This document shows positions 48,401-55,297 of a DNA stretch of 64,000 nt, piece by piece. The DNA comes from Watersipora subatra (lineage: Eukaryota > Bryozoa > Gymnolaemata > Cheilostomatida > Watersiporidae). The position numbers and the translations under genes were made by a program. The DNA is taken from positions 57,026,690 through 57,090,689 of the forward strand of contig NC_088715.1 in the NCBI RefSeq assembly GCF_963576615.1. The letters are read 5' to 3'. Positions within the stretch are counted from its first letter, which is position 1, and each line of letters begins with the position of its first letter. A model generated the notes under the pieces. It ran no database searches. It was not told the DNA's origin and was given only the letters and a program-made list of their open reading frames with translations.

Positions 48401-48957
48401 GACGGTGCCAGCACTGGGTTCAACCATTGAAGTGATCTAATGAACTGATTATAATCGAGAGTGCTCTCCTTGCCTGCCTTCTGCGTACAAAGAACTGTGT
48501 GTATCACAAGCGGTCTCAGACAATTGGTTTAACGACGATTCGTTCAATCTAATCCTCATTACACCAAATGGTATAGTGGATAAATCAGTTTTAAATTACA
48601 TGTTTTTGGATGAAATGGCTTATTGGACCAAATGGGTTTGGCCCAAACAGACATAAACCAGGCGTCGTTAGACCAATCGAACCAAATCCATCTCAAGTAT
48701 TTCGCGGAGAAGATTATTCATTCATATAGAAAGATGGCTATTATAAGTTTATCACTGCAATAAAGAATAGTCATACTAAGAGAAGTGCATGTTAGTAGAC
48801 TTACATGAGAATATTTTAGACCATGATTAAGTACATTCTCAACACAAGCGCAAAGACGTTTCAGGCCTCCATATATGGACCAAACATTTGCAGTTGGCAT
48901 TGACAGCAAACCCTCCACTGTCGTCTTGACATCAATCAGTAAGTTGTTCAGATCCAT
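20838..48957 (-). CDS. RUBCN: Rubicon orthologue (RUN domain and cysteine-rich domain containing, Beclin-1 interacting), 21 coding exons
   Basis: Rubicon associates with the Beclin-1/PI3K-III complex and Rab7 on late endosomes, restrains autophagosome maturation and takes part in LC3-associated phagocytosis (known from vertebrates and flies). Coding exons, 5' to 3' on the minus strand: 48805-48957, 48354-48480, 48130-48228, 44066-44172, 42338-42416, 41149-41342, 39062-39263, 36701-36813, 36149-36310, 33732-33846, 33345-33441, 32736-32880, 32307-32443, 29322-29386, 29053-29171, 28076-28257, 26842-26920, 26479-26553, 26244-26337, 21428-21506, 20838-20892. Sum 2478 nt, in frame, 825 residues; every junction is GT-AG with matching phase. 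RUN domain about residues 1-160; Ser-rich linker; Rubicon homology domain about 510-808 with its zinc-ligand Cys/His set intact. An in-frame TGA two codons before the ATG supports the start. Human RUBCN is about 970 residues; the shortfall is in the linker. The RUN domain favours RUBCN over RUBCNL/Pacer. Confidence 0.95.
21428..21506 (-). CDS. RUBCN: RUBCN exon 20, terminal zinc-binding segment
   Basis: It encodes [20 protein letters not shown], the last Cys/His cluster of the Rubicon homology domain, a region implicated in Rab7 binding in the vertebrate proteins. Acceptor TTTTATAG, donor GCTAG|GTGAGT. The preceding intron (4.7 kb) is filled with mobile and satellite DNA. Confidence 0.92.
21700..21830. 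repeat. Degenerate TAC-TTTTACTATG repeats left of the pogo-like element
   Basis: Irregular copies of the same TACTTGTACTATGTACTTTTAC words that make up the arrays at 22690-23735. The pogo-like element at 21826-22689 therefore has this satellite on both sides. Confidence 0.7.
21826..22689. mobile_element. Pogo-like MITE, copy B (5' end damaged)
   Basis: Homologous along its length to the element at 34583-35435 (for example TTTGCTTCCTACTACGT and GTTCTCTTTTAT blocks). The right end is intact (CTACTG then TA at 22690-22691). At the left end the terminal repeat is missing and satellite words run straight into ATAACG, so the first ten or so bases are lost. Confidence 0.8.
22112..22178 (+). repeat. 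tRNA-like segment carried by pogo-like copy B
   Basis: The stretch GGTGCAGGTGTTACAGCATC and then TCTACCAATC has the look of a D-arm plus anticodon loop, and a TTGGAGTAT follows as a weak T-arm. The other copy of the element has the same segment at the same place, so it was part of the element before both insertions. Confidence 0.4.
22690..23735. repeat. Self-complementary 13-bp/20-bp satellite array
   Basis: 22690-22827 is a tandem run of TACTTGTACTATA; at 22828 the strand sense flips and, after a transition, TATATAGTACATAGTAAAAG repeats about 40 times to 23717 with no visible substitutions; at about 23716 the sense flips again. The arms are inverted copies of the same words, so the whole block can fold on itself. 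It is open in all three minus frames only because the unit lacks stops. Confidence 0.95.
23749..24458. repeat. CT-rich microsatellite array (CTCTCTCTCG and variants) with assembly gap
   Basis: Left part: (CTCTCTCTCG)n. Right part: (CTCTCTCG)n and then pure (CT)n to 24458. The true length is unknown because a run of N interrupts it. The long Ser/Leu or Arg/Glu frames across it are artefacts of the repeat. Confidence 0.95.
23913..24112. other. Assembly gap, 200 N
   Basis: Exactly 200 N bases, a round number that usually denotes a scaffold gap of unknown size and not a measured one. Confidence 0.98.
24494..26101 (-). pseudogene. LINE (non-LTR retrotransposon) reverse transcriptase, 5'-truncated, one nonsense codon
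   Basis: The frame begins near the RT fingers ([15 protein letters not shown]), passes the palm motif A ([12 protein letters not shown]), the GVKQGCV region and the catalytic box at about 25440, and ends with a C2H2-type finger (CPHC..H..H) at the C terminus. One in-frame TGA at 25838-25840 splits it; the expected codon there is CGA (Arg), a typical CpG transition. The catalytic box reads YADN where YADD is expected: the second Asp codon is AAC (25439-25441). The upstream endonuclease domain is absent, as usual for 5'-truncated LINE copies. Clade not assigned. It lies in RUBCN intron 19, same strand as the gene. Confidence 0.93.
26244..26337 (-). CDS. RUBCN: RUBCN exon 19
   Basis: Encodes [12 protein letters not shown] and a following IFPF motif, part of the Cys-rich Rubicon homology domain. 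The donor is AACT|GTAAGTATA; with it, the spacing to the next Cys pair in exon 20 equals that in the human protein. An earlier GT (at the FDK codons) would break that spacing. Confidence 0.93.
26479..26553 (-). CDS. RUBCN: RUBCN exon 18
   Basis: 25 codons, phase 0 at both ends, from [10 protein letters not shown].. region to HVLECT, aligning with the human segment before MLCQAKGF. Acceptor CCCTTTTAG, donor TACG|GTATGT. Confidence 0.92.
26842..26920 (-). CDS. RUBCN: RUBCN exon 17
   Basis: Encodes [14 protein letters not shown], matching the conserved LTEDLHLYSLNDL segment of Rubicon. Acceptor CTGTTTTAG, donor AAAAAAG|GTAAGT. Confidence 0.93.
27090..27290 (-). repeat. tRNA-derived SINE, copy 2
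   Basis: On the minus strand a tRNA-like head starts near 27290 (GGCCTGCTGGTCTAGAACGC, later GAGTTCAAATC as B box), followed by a body shared with 11131-11260. It lies in RUBCN intron 16. Confidence 0.65.
27640..27749. repeat. 20-bp minisatellite, about 5 copies
   Basis: Unit CCCTGGCAGGTTGCCTCAGG in tandem with few changes, in RUBCN intron 16. It makes part of a short plus-strand frame that is not a gene. Confidence 0.9.
28076..28257 (-). CDS. RUBCN: RUBCN exon 16
   Basis: Encodes [20 protein letters not shown] and [13 protein letters not shown], the most conserved helical part of the Rubicon homology domain (human YYVSNFSKDLL.. DPLFNVQDIN). Acceptor TCTTTGCAG, donor ACTGA|GTAAGT. The frame continues upstream of the acceptor by chance. 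Confidence 0.96.
29053..29171 (-). CDS. RUBCN: RUBCN exon 15
   Basis: Encodes [15 protein letters not shown] and ends HKWDFSK, almost identical to the human [22 protein letters not shown]. Acceptor TTTTTTAG, donor CTAAG|GTGAGA. Confidence 0.96.
29322..29386 (-). CDS. RUBCN: RUBCN exon 14
   Basis: Encodes [14 protein letters not shown] with the first CxxC of the Rubicon homology domain (residues about 589-592). Acceptor TGTTCCAG, donor CAGG|GTATGT. Confidence 0.95.
29461..30905. mobile_element. Terminal-inverted-repeat element with internal CAAATAGAGG sub-repeats
   Basis: The left end ATACCATAAAACATCTAATT has an inverted counterpart at the right end (TTAGAAGTTTCATGGTAT). Next to each end are arrays of words such as GTGGCGGTCAAATAGAGG. 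About 1.4 kb; no transposase recognised; superfamily unassigned. It lies in RUBCN intron 13. A related short piece (CTAGAGGAGATGACC..AATGTATAAAACT) occurs at 29722 and again at 31055. Confidence 0.7.
31562..31998. repeat. 17-bp minisatellite, about 25 copies
   Basis: Degenerate tandem units of GTTACTGTTATTGATAY in RUBCN intron 13. Confidence 0.92.
32307..32443 (-). CDS. RUBCN: RUBCN exon 13
   Basis: Encodes [14 protein letters not shown] and [20 protein letters not shown], a near-invariant Rubicon signature just before the Cys-rich clusters. Acceptor TTTGTTTGCAG, donor CAAGG|GTGAGA. Confidence 0.96.
32736..32880 (-). CDS. RUBCN: RUBCN exon 12
   Basis: Encodes [12 protein letters not shown] and [11 protein letters not shown], the start of the conserved C-terminal part (human WLVPEHDAPQ). 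Acceptor TATTTATCAG, donor GGCT|GTGAGT. Confidence 0.94.
33345..33441 (-). CDS. RUBCN: RUBCN exon 11
   Basis: Acidic Ser-rich linker exon ([19 protein letters not shown]). Phases 1 and 2 match its neighbours. Acceptor GACCTGTAG, donor AACAG|GTTAGC. Confidence 0.85.
33732..33846 (-). CDS. RUBCN: RUBCN exon 10
   Basis: Basic then Ser-rich linker ([10 protein letters not shown]), aligning to the basic run after the coiled segment of human Rubicon. Acceptor TGTATTTAG, donor CTCAG|GTACTC. Confidence 0.85.
34283..34355 (+). pseudogene. tRNA-Ile(AAT) pseudogene or degenerate copy
   Basis: A 73-nt cloverleaf can be drawn: D stem 4 bp, anticodon stem 5 bp (with one G-T), anticodon AAT (34317-34319) in loop CTAATAA, T stem 5 bp perfect. 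The acceptor stem has three mismatches out of seven and the T loop begins AT where TT is expected. It resembles eukaryotic tRNA-Ile(AAT) but is probably non-functional or SINE-derived. Located in RUBCN intron 9. Confidence 0.65.
34583..35435. mobile_element. Pogo-like MITE, copy A (853 bp) with TA flanks
   Basis: The left end CAGTAGACACTCCTATAACG has an inverted counterpart at the right end (CGTTGTAGGAGCGCGTACTG), and TA occurs directly outside both (34581-34582, 35436-35437). This agrees with the pogo branch of Tc1/mariner. No transposase is visible; the frames inside are not protein-like. Same family as 21826-22689. Confidence 0.88.
34880..34945 (+). repeat. tRNA-like segment carried by pogo-like copy A
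   Basis: Counterpart of 22112-22178 (GGTGCAAGGTGTTACAGCGT, then CACCAATCGG and GAGTTGGAG). Shared position in both copies. Confidence 0.4.
35786..36053. repeat. 33-bp minisatellite, about 8 copies
   Basis: Unit CAGTTATGTGAAAGTCACTG followed by GTGTCAACTAAGA; two higher-order variants alternate (GTGTCAACT and CTGCCAATTG). It lies in RUBCN intron 9, ending about 95 bp from exon 9. Confidence 0.92.
36149..36310 (-). CDS. RUBCN: RUBCN exon 9
   Basis: Encodes [20 protein letters not shown], a highly conserved central helix of Rubicon, then an acidic stretch and a Lys/Arg-rich segment. Acceptor CTCATAG, donor TTCAG|GTGAAA. Confidence 0.95.
36701..36813 (-). CDS. RUBCN: RUBCN exon 8
   Basis: Encodes [20 protein letters not shown], matching human [20 protein letters not shown]. 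Acceptor TTTTTAG, donor TAGG|GTGAGG. Confidence 0.94.
36870..37216. repeat. 18-bp minisatellite, about 19 copies
   Basis: Unit CATATGATACGTGCATGA with variants, in RUBCN intron 7. 18 is a multiple of three, so several frames on both strands stay open (YHMSCT-type repeats); these are not genes. Contains many CATATG and TACGTA/GTACGT palindromes. Confidence 0.93.
37217..39061. other. RUBCN intron 7, remainder
   Basis: No exon, tRNA or structured repeat was identified in this part of the intron. Confidence 0.4.
39062..39263 (-). CDS. RUBCN: RUBCN exon 7
   Basis: Linker exon, Ser/Lys-rich ([15 protein letters not shown]). Phases fit exons 6 and 8 exactly. Donor TAAAG|GTGTTG. The acceptor is either of two tandem CAG triplets (TTGTCAG or TTGTCAGCAG), which would add or drop one Gln. 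Confidence 0.82.
40489..40923. mobile_element. Short pogo/Tigger-like inverted-repeat element
   Basis: The left end CAGGTTGTCGACTTGAGAG and the inverted right end (CAGGTAGTCGTCGACTTACG on the minus strand) are imperfect inverted repeats. TA follows the right end. It lies in RUBCN intron 6; no transposase. Confidence 0.6.
41149..41342 (-). CDS. RUBCN: RUBCN exon 6
   Basis: Ser/Thr-rich linker ([12 protein letters not shown] .. [11 protein letters not shown]). Acceptor TTCTCTGCAG, donor CTCCG|GTAAAG. Low sequence conservation; support comes from splice sites and phase. Confidence 0.8.
41855..42250. repeat. 18-bp minisatellite, about 20 degenerate copies
   Basis: Unit AATAAACCAACATATCCT with deletions and substitutions, in RUBCN intron 5. 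Confidence 0.92.
42338..42416 (-). CDS. RUBCN: RUBCN exon 5
   Basis: Short linker exon after the RUN domain ([17 protein letters not shown]). Acceptor CTTTCTAG, donor CTTTCTG|GTGAGA. Phase fits exons 4 and 6. Confidence 0.78.
42833..42887. repeat. (CTAC)n microsatellite
   Basis: About 13 tetranucleotide repeats CTAC with one interruption, in RUBCN intron 4. Confidence 0.95.
43370..43435. repeat. Local duplicated/inverted TATTACATTATCACATAT block
   Basis: TACTTACGCTA occurs twice, and TATTACATTATCACATAT is partly inverted in ATATGTGATAATG. The segment can fold into a hairpin. Intronic; function unknown. Confidence 0.6.
44066..44172 (-). CDS. RUBCN: RUBCN exon 4, end of RUN domain
   Basis: Encodes [20 protein letters not shown] and [12 protein letters not shown], matching the human RUN end (LQCLEAVEQNNPRLLAQID). 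Acceptor ATCTTGTAG, donor GCCTG|GTTAGT. Confidence 0.95.
44697..44785. repeat. Palindromic (TA)-rich repeat
   Basis: ATATATATAACAT and TGTTATATATA words in inverted arrangement; intronic. Confidence 0.7.
45001..45042 (-). other. RUBCN: Possible RUBCN cassette microexon (42 nt)
   Basis: Flanked by AG (ATATCCTAG) and GT (GAGG|GTATGT), with 5' phase 1 and 3' phase 1, exactly as needed to be inserted between exons 3 and 4. It would add 14 residues ([10 protein letters not shown]..) in the RUN domain. The RUN domain is complete without it, so it is either a regulated exon or chance. Confidence 0.25.
46734..47246. mobile_element. Short hAT element (513 bp) in RUBCN intron 3
   Basis: Ends TAGTGCTGTGCGATA and the inverted TATCGTGCAGCACTA. 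The flanking 8-mers are TCCCCGAG (46726-46733) and TCTCCGAG (47247-47254), one mismatch. Rich in ATCGATAT-type palindromes. No transposase. Confidence 0.88.
48000..48075 (-). repeat. tRNA-derived SINE-like repeat
   Basis: Minus strand: GGTCCAGTGACACAGTTGGT (A-box-like), later TGCGATTCC (B-box-like). Related to 16990-17130. In RUBCN intron 3, about 55 bp downstream of exon 3. Confidence 0.6.
48130..48228 (-). CDS. RUBCN: RUBCN exon 3, RUN domain
   Basis: Encodes [15 protein letters not shown] and [12 protein letters not shown], aligning with human WLQHSLQYHCLSAQL..LGDRQYIRKFY. Acceptor ATTTACAG, donor CTATG|GTAGGT. Too short to stand out as an open frame. Confidence 0.95.
48354..48480 (-). 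CDS. RUBCN: RUBCN exon 2, RUN domain
   Basis: Encodes [15 protein letters not shown], aligning with human TDYWQFVKDIRWLSP. Acceptor GTACGCAG, donor TGAAG|GTAACG. Confidence 0.93.
48805..48957 (-). CDS. RUBCN: RUBCN exon 1, start codon and RUN domain
   Basis: 51 codons starting MDLNNLL, then [17 protein letters not shown] and YGGLKRLC, the start of the Rubicon RUN domain. TGA lies in frame two codons upstream of ATG. Donor CTCAT|GTAAGT. The human protein has about 30 more residues before this point. Confidence 0.95.
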
Positions 48958-49899
48958 TGATCAGCTGTCTTTGACAAATGAACTAGAGCTCGCTTCTATA
49001 TCTTGTTGCTATCTCTTTCCTGTGTAACAAATCACACAATGACCATATCAATATAAAACTTTGTTCTGTGTTTGAAGATACATGTACCTTTATCAAAAAA
49101 GATGCGTAGGCCTACAGGAGAAATTCAATATAATGTAGCTTACATTACTTAATTTGAAATTAATGAAATTCATCAAACATGTGTTAGTTTTCTTCAGAAA
49201 TTTTGGCTCAAATAATTTTCCTTAGTTGAGGCTAAATTACAATAAACAATTTATAATATAATGCCCATGATTTGTGAGACACTTTGACAAAAAACACAGG
49301 GTAGCTGTTCCTAGCACAAAGTCAATGATATTGCCAAGCATTAAATTTTCTTCTCCATATATATTATTTAGTGCTTTTTCCAGCTGTCAATGACTGTATC
49401 ACCAAACAACCAAATGCTTACGCCACTAGCCTACTAGTGTGATACTCGCTAGTACTCATATCCTTATATGGCATGTTATGACCATCTATGATGGAAGCAG
49501 TCCAGACTACTATCCTAAATCCATGGAGGTTAATCACTACACCAGCACAGCATAGAGCAGTCCATATAAAACTCTAATATAGTGCTACTTGTGTTTAAGG
49601 TTATAGTTTTGCATCTGTTGCCTTTTTATTAAACAATGCTTCATTTTAATCCTTCCAGCCTCAGAATACCTCGGAGATGATAGGACACTTTAAATCACTA
49701 GGTGCCATCGGAGTGTCTCAGGGAAAACAGTAGGCTACAGCATTATTACACTGTTCTAGCGCGAGGCTTTTTAGTGGTTATTTAGTTTAAGGTAGTGCTC
49801 TCATGTCATGTATAATTCTGGGTAAAAAGCTGTTGTGAAGTATACTAGAGGTCGCATATACTGAAGTGAGTTCCCACAGCTAACTGTGCATGAGACTAT
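48958..49899. other. 5' flank of RUBCN
   Basis: Should hold the promoter and 5' UTR. I see no clear TATA box placement or CpG-dense island that would fix the transcription start. Confidence 0.4.
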
Positions 49900-50340
49900 T
49901 ACTGTTTCAGATGTCTTTGGTTATTTCATCAGAGCTGGATGAGAGAACACAGTGTCAATCCTCATCTTGAAGGACTTCAGTGAGTAAAGCTACTTTATGG
50001 TTTTGCTTTCACCTGATTAAGGTCACACAACAACTGATCATGGGCTTCGATGGTACTGTCACGACCTTTCAGACTGCCCACCAACCTACCAGCTCTACTT
50101 TGTATGTCATGGATTGAGTTTGTTATAGATTTGTTGTAAGGTCCCACATTGTGTCTGCGTACTCTAAGATGAGTCTATGTAGTCCGTGTATGCGAGCATC
50201 CAGCTGTTTTTTGACGCATCACCGAGCGTACATTTGATGCTCCCAAGAGTTTACTAATTTTTTCAGTTTTCAAGGCAATGTGTTACTCGTCAAATTGTAG
50301 ATCTTGTTGCAGAATGACACCAAGGTATTCAGCCTTACAC
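49900..50340 (-). pseudogene. Old LINE reverse-transcriptase C-terminal fragment
   Basis: Minus-strand reading, with frameshifts and stops, shows YLGVILQQDLQFDE followed by HIALKTEKISKLLGSIK and a later RDS..EAHDQL segment, the usual layout after the RT thumb in Jockey/CR1-like non-LTR elements. It is a different lineage from the LINE at 24-26 kb and much older. Confidence 0.75.
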
Positions 50341-52347
50341 ATAACAAGCTTAATAAAGCGGCTGGTATACCTAGAGTCAGCCATGTACAGATAGACATGA
50401 AGAGAATAACAAGCTATATCAACTTCCTAACAGATCCTCACGGAAACAAAATATAGAAATTCCGGAGATAAGAAGATCAACATTACAAACCTATTTTCAG
50501 CTGTAAGTTACCCATTGTACTACCAAAAGACAATGAGAATTTGGCGCAAGGAATCTCAGATAATCGCTAAAAGATTGCATTGTTAACACAGACTATGGCA
50601 ACTTGTGTCGCGTGATAGCAAGCTCTGTATCCAGCACCATTTTATGTCAGACTTAATATTATGATTAGAGATTACACATGTTGAAATCTCCGCTGACGAA
50701 AAAACAACAGAACATAGCCAAAAACCCCAAAAATTACAAAACTCAGAACTGAAGACCTAAAACGTATAGTTTCACTCCTGAACACCAAGGCTAATTCTTA
50801 ATCATTATATAAGAACACATTCAATCATATACTTCACTCTTTCAATACAGCTTCATCATGGCAGACAAAGGTGTCAGTAGATTAAGTGAAAAAGTCAACT
50901 TTTGGAGAACATATGGGGTGACTATAATCTAAGTCTCTAAAAATTACTTTTATACTTTTATAAGTTTAGTCTAGAGTGCAACTTATTATATATTTTCTTG
51001 TTCTTAAATAAACATAAGGTATTGTGAACCCCCTCTTCGTATGCCTTAGGGATTCCCTTTCTCCGAGCATAGTCTTAGATTCTCACATCTAGGAAGCTCT
51101 CTTATAGGATCCTGATTACATTAATCAACAATACATTGGTTAAACAGTCATTTTTCGAGATTGGTCCCAATCTGAGAAGTCAGTACTGACGATTAGCAGT
51201 GTATCTGCGTTCGAGAATAAACTTGAGCCACTCTCTAACAGTTGTTAGATTATTTGGTAGGATAATCCGATACTATCAATAACCAATACAACACGGCTTT
51301 GAAGGCTATCTGGAAAACTTAAATAGTCTCAGATCTGGTCATTTTTTATTATTTATGTTAGGCAAACTGGCAATAAAATTTAACAAGGACGCCTACGTGA
51401 CAGGTCAATTCAATACAAAACACCGACTTCTGTTGGATAGAACTTGAAGAGTACTTCCAAATTGACTTCGGCATCAACAGTTACCAATGAAAAGTATAAT
51501 GTTGTTAACGTGTTCTCACACACAAATACATATAGTACCACTTGAATTCATCTCTGAAACACCAGAATATAATGAAGCATTTCCTTGTGGGCACAATTCA
51601 CCAGAACGCGATTATGAAGTTTCGTGTTAAACAATAGCGGAAATTACAGTCTTTTTTCGTGTTAGCCTTATTTCTTATTCGCAATCCTTTGAGATCATGT
51701 CAAGGTTTAATGAGCACGCCCGTTGTTAGATATATAAACCTACCTAAATCAATCGTAAACAATATTCGTAAAACAAATTTGTTTTACGTAATTTATCATA
51801 AAGTTATCTTATAGATAGAACACGTTCTAGCTAGTTATATAGTTATATGGGTTGCCTCCACTGCTTACATTTCCAATGTTTATTATGCCACGGAAACGCT
51901 CCCCGCAATGACAATTCGGTCGTGATAAAGAAATATAGACATATTAGATATTGCAAATGTTTCCGGTTAAACTGTGCAAACGCTCATTGATCAAGGATTA
52001 TACCAAAGAACATGTTTAAAAAGTAACTATTAATGACAATGATATTGTAATGTTAGGTAATTTTAATGACGATTGATTAGGGATTATTCCTTAATTTTAA
52101 CTCAATTGTTTTTACATTTTGATTGTTTGCTGCTGTTTTAGATAGGCCTATATAGTAGCTCTCCTTCTCATATGCCATCGCCATATTTTTCTGTTTCGAG
52201 TGATTTTCAGCTATCTCTATTTTTAAATCAATTTTTGATAAATGTAGGAATGTTATTTTGCTATGTAAATTTTCTGGTCACACATGGACATCTTTAAACA
52301 TCTTATATATCCAATCCAAGTCTTATAAAGACCTCTTTTGGAAGTTT
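50341..52347. other. Intergenic stretch
   Basis: No recognisable gene or repeat was found. Confidence 0.35.
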
Positions 52348-52496
52348 CATCAGTTGTCCGTATTATAACATCGTTGTAAATAATTTAGAGCATTTGCTTG
52401 TGAGTATTATGCCCAATACCGGAAAAAAGCGTCGTTCGGAAGTTGGTCTATTTTAATGTCATTTCAAAATAAAAACAATCAACTGATATATAAACA
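52348..52496 (-). repeat. 3' LTR of the Gypsy element
   Basis: 52378-52496 is a direct repeat of 62188-62310 (for example CATTTGCTTGTGAGTAT and AATCAACTGATATATAAACA). The plus-strand right edge ...AAACA is shared by both. The outer edge near 52348 is diverged and approximate. Confidence 0.85.
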
Positions 52497-52512
52497 TCCC
52501 CCTTTTGTTTAG
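52497..52512 (-). promoter_or_regulatory. Polypurine tract of the Gypsy element
   Basis: On the minus strand AACAAAAGGGGGA abuts the TGTTTATATATC start of the 3' LTR, the position and base composition expected for plus-strand DNA priming. Confidence 0.85.
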
Positions 52513-52900
52513 CTATTGCTAAACAAGCTATAGCACCCTATGGCTTGGAAACATAAAATACAAAGTATGAGGTACCAAAATTTACTAAAGATGTATAAAA
52601 TACAGGTAATTAATCACAATAAATGTAACTTAAATCCTCGGTTACTTAAGAAATAATTAATGTCTCTAGCTGAAAGTCATACATTACAGCAGAAGGAGGT
52701 AATTGCTATTTTGTCATATCATATAGCTCTGTTAGGTTAGGTGGAGATCTGCGCATTCTGCAAGATTGGTGGACAGTTATAGGTGTATTGGAGGTGACAT
52801 TTGTATTGGGAGTTGTCATTCACTCTGCCAGTGCTGTCATCAGAGTTTTGTTCCCTTTGGGGACCTATGGGTATCCCAGATGTGCTCTCAGCTGATGGCC

Positions 52901-53058
52901 TTAGATGTTCAGGTTCTTGCAGAGAACATTTTCAAGGCCCATTGTTACATCATACGACCGCCTACTATGGCAAGTTTGTATTACACTCTTTTGCCATCTT
53001 TTCTCTCCTAGTACAGCTGACTTGACTGTAACAACATCACCTACTTCAAGTGGCTTAA
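52901..53058 (-). pseudogene. Gypsy integrase C-terminal tail
   Basis: Minus-strand frame with LEVGDVVTVKS .. KRWQKSVI .. RRSYDV, the GPY/F-like tail that follows the Gypsy integrase core. It is cut off from the integrase core by the piggyBac element; the TTAA at 53055-53058 is one copy of the target duplication. Confidence 0.85.
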
Positions 53059-55293
53059 CCATTTCGCGGGTAGATTTGTGGGGTGCCACGAGTGATTTAT
53101 TTTGCTAAAAAGTGCGAAACTTCGCTATACATGCAATATGCTGTAAAATGAAAAAACAAGAATATTATTACATTATTTGACATTCTATTTGTAATATATG
53201 TATATAACTTACAGATAAGAGCTAACAAAAGAACTTGAGTGGCATAGTTCACAGAATTTACTGGTAGTAGGCTTTGAAACAGGCGCCTTTGCATAAACTG
53301 ACACCACAGTCTTTGCACCACATTCTGATGCGTGTTACTGTGAAGCCTTGGTCACGGCTTTGTGCACAGACTTGGCACCTTTTACATTTATTGTCAAGTA
53401 TTTGTTCTATAAAGTGTCTTTCAGTTTGTCTAGCTTTATCAGGACCGAGGCTCGAACGACCAACTTTTTTTTCGGCTCTGGGTATCCAGCGATGGGGCCT
53501 TCAACAACTTTCACCATGAACTTATAGTGCGACAGACATTTGCCTGTGCGATTGGGGTTTGTTTTGTAGCAGATATAGGCGTTAGTAATAGTTCTTTCTA
53601 TAAGATGGAAAAACTTTTTTCCAACATTTAACAGTATGCAGTTCACCAGCATAAGTGTCTGTCATTTGGTCTGATGAGTCTACACTACCCATCTCCTTGT
53701 TGTAATCAACTACCACTTCGGTAATATTCCGAACAGTGTTGTCATACTTTGTAACTTCCGCACGCTTAGCTGTTGAGTAAGTAGTTAATAGCCTCACAGG
53801 TTTTTTATCAAGCCAATTTACTGCCAAAAGATCTCCCTTCCTGCATGCGATAAGCTACCCTTTGATCGAATCTTGGTCTTCATTTCAGATGGCAAATTAC
53901 GACGATTAGCCTGGATGGTACCAGTTACATATGTGTATTTAACAAACATTTGTTCACACACAGCTACACTAGTATAGTAATGGTCTACTACAAGATGTTG
54001 ATACTTTCCAACATGAGGCTGCATCAGTTTGTCACACACATCATATGGCTGGCCGTGTCTGCTTGTTCAAGGCGCTTTTGTATTGTAAAACGTTTGATGG
54101 CAGTAACCTGTGCTAGAGTCACAGAGTTTATACTCTTTCGGCCCTCAGTGGTGGTGTTTCTTTATTTGAATGTATTTTACAAAAGAGTGCCGTCCTTTAA
54201 AGCCAACAATTGACTCATCAATTGACACTGTTTTTCTTAATTTATATTCCCGACCCCATGTTGTACAGAAATGATCCAAAACCAATCGAAATTTGTATGT
54301 TGGATCATTGCCCTCTGAACCTCGTTTGGGATCTGTACTACTATCACTGGCATGTAAAAAGCGAAGAATCAATTTGAAAGTATCTAACTTGAACACACAT
54401 CGAAACATTGGGGTATCTGTTGTGTTCCAATATTCTTCTATGCTGTGTTTACGTACTAAATTCATATTGATTACAATACCAAGGAAAGCTTTCATTTGTA
54501 CCACATCAACATTTTTCCAAAGCTTAACTTTAGATTTGGGAGGTAGTTCTTGGTTCTTGCTATCATACCACAGCTTGTACTTGTTGGTTTCAACCACCAA
54601 AAGCTCCCATCAAGACTGGCCATTGCCCACAATTGGTGAGAAAAATCTTTCGAAATAGTTTAATGGGGAACCCTCAGCCGGTGAAAACTCTGGGCCTAGC
54701 AAACCCACGAAATCATGCAACTCTTGAGGTTTATCACGCTGCAAATTTTTTATTCTCCTCCAACCAACAACACCAGCATCACCTGCAGCTGCATTTGGAC
54801 GTGCATTGGGGCGTACGTTGGGATCAGTGTCAGAAGTTTTTTTTCTTACTTTGAAGATTAAAGTCATTTTGGTCTAAATCGCTACAATCATCTTCTATAA
54901 AATCTTTTTCATCCTCCGATCATCCAACAATGAACTTACAACCTCTTCTGTGCGTCTTACACTTATTTTTTCGTGTCGTAACATTCGATGTGGTTTCATT
55001 ACTTTTATTTCTACTGGAGGTCGCCATTTGCAGATAAGTCTGAAAAATTTCTCTCAAAACGTACATAGGTTGCGATCGTAATTGTCGACTTTGTTAGTGA
55101 TATAACAAAACGAAATTAGGTTATAAACAAGCGCTGATATGTCACGAATCAGGAAATTATTATTTCTTACAAACACTTGGTGTGACAGAAGTTCCAATTT
55201 AAGAAGACGCTACCAAAATTGACATTTTGGTCGTTTCCCCTTGCGGAAAACATGATCGCCGGTGAGATTAATGTCGCTCCACCTGTAAAAGGG
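53059..55293 (-). mobile_element. piggyBac element inserted in the Gypsy integrase region
   Basis: TTAA occurs immediately outside both ends (53055-53058 and 55294-55297), the strict piggyBac target duplication. The inverted ends are CCATTTCGCGGGT and CCCTTTTACAGGT. If the element and one TTAA are left out of account, the Gypsy frame runs on without a break, so the insertion is precise and hit a frame that was still open at that spot. Confidence 0.93.
53270..54990 (-). pseudogene. piggyBac transposase pseudogene
   Basis: Pieces in several minus frames, in order: Pro/Ala N-terminal region (54610-54867), the DDE-type core (54145-54600, with SIDESIVGFKG holding the first catalytic Asp), VVDHYYTSVAV (second Asp) within 53818-54039, MGSVDSSDQM (third Asp region) within 53582-53827, and a C-terminal Cys-rich finger (CKRCQVC .. 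WCKDCGVSLC) at 53270-53420. At least four frame changes break it, one at an A8 run near 53466. All three catalytic Asp are still visible. Confidence 0.93.
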
Positions 55294-55297
55294 TTAA

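Noticed and set aside
54145..54658. Plus-strand frame at 54293-54658 as a gene
   Set aside because: It is the antisense shadow of the piggyBac transposase core.
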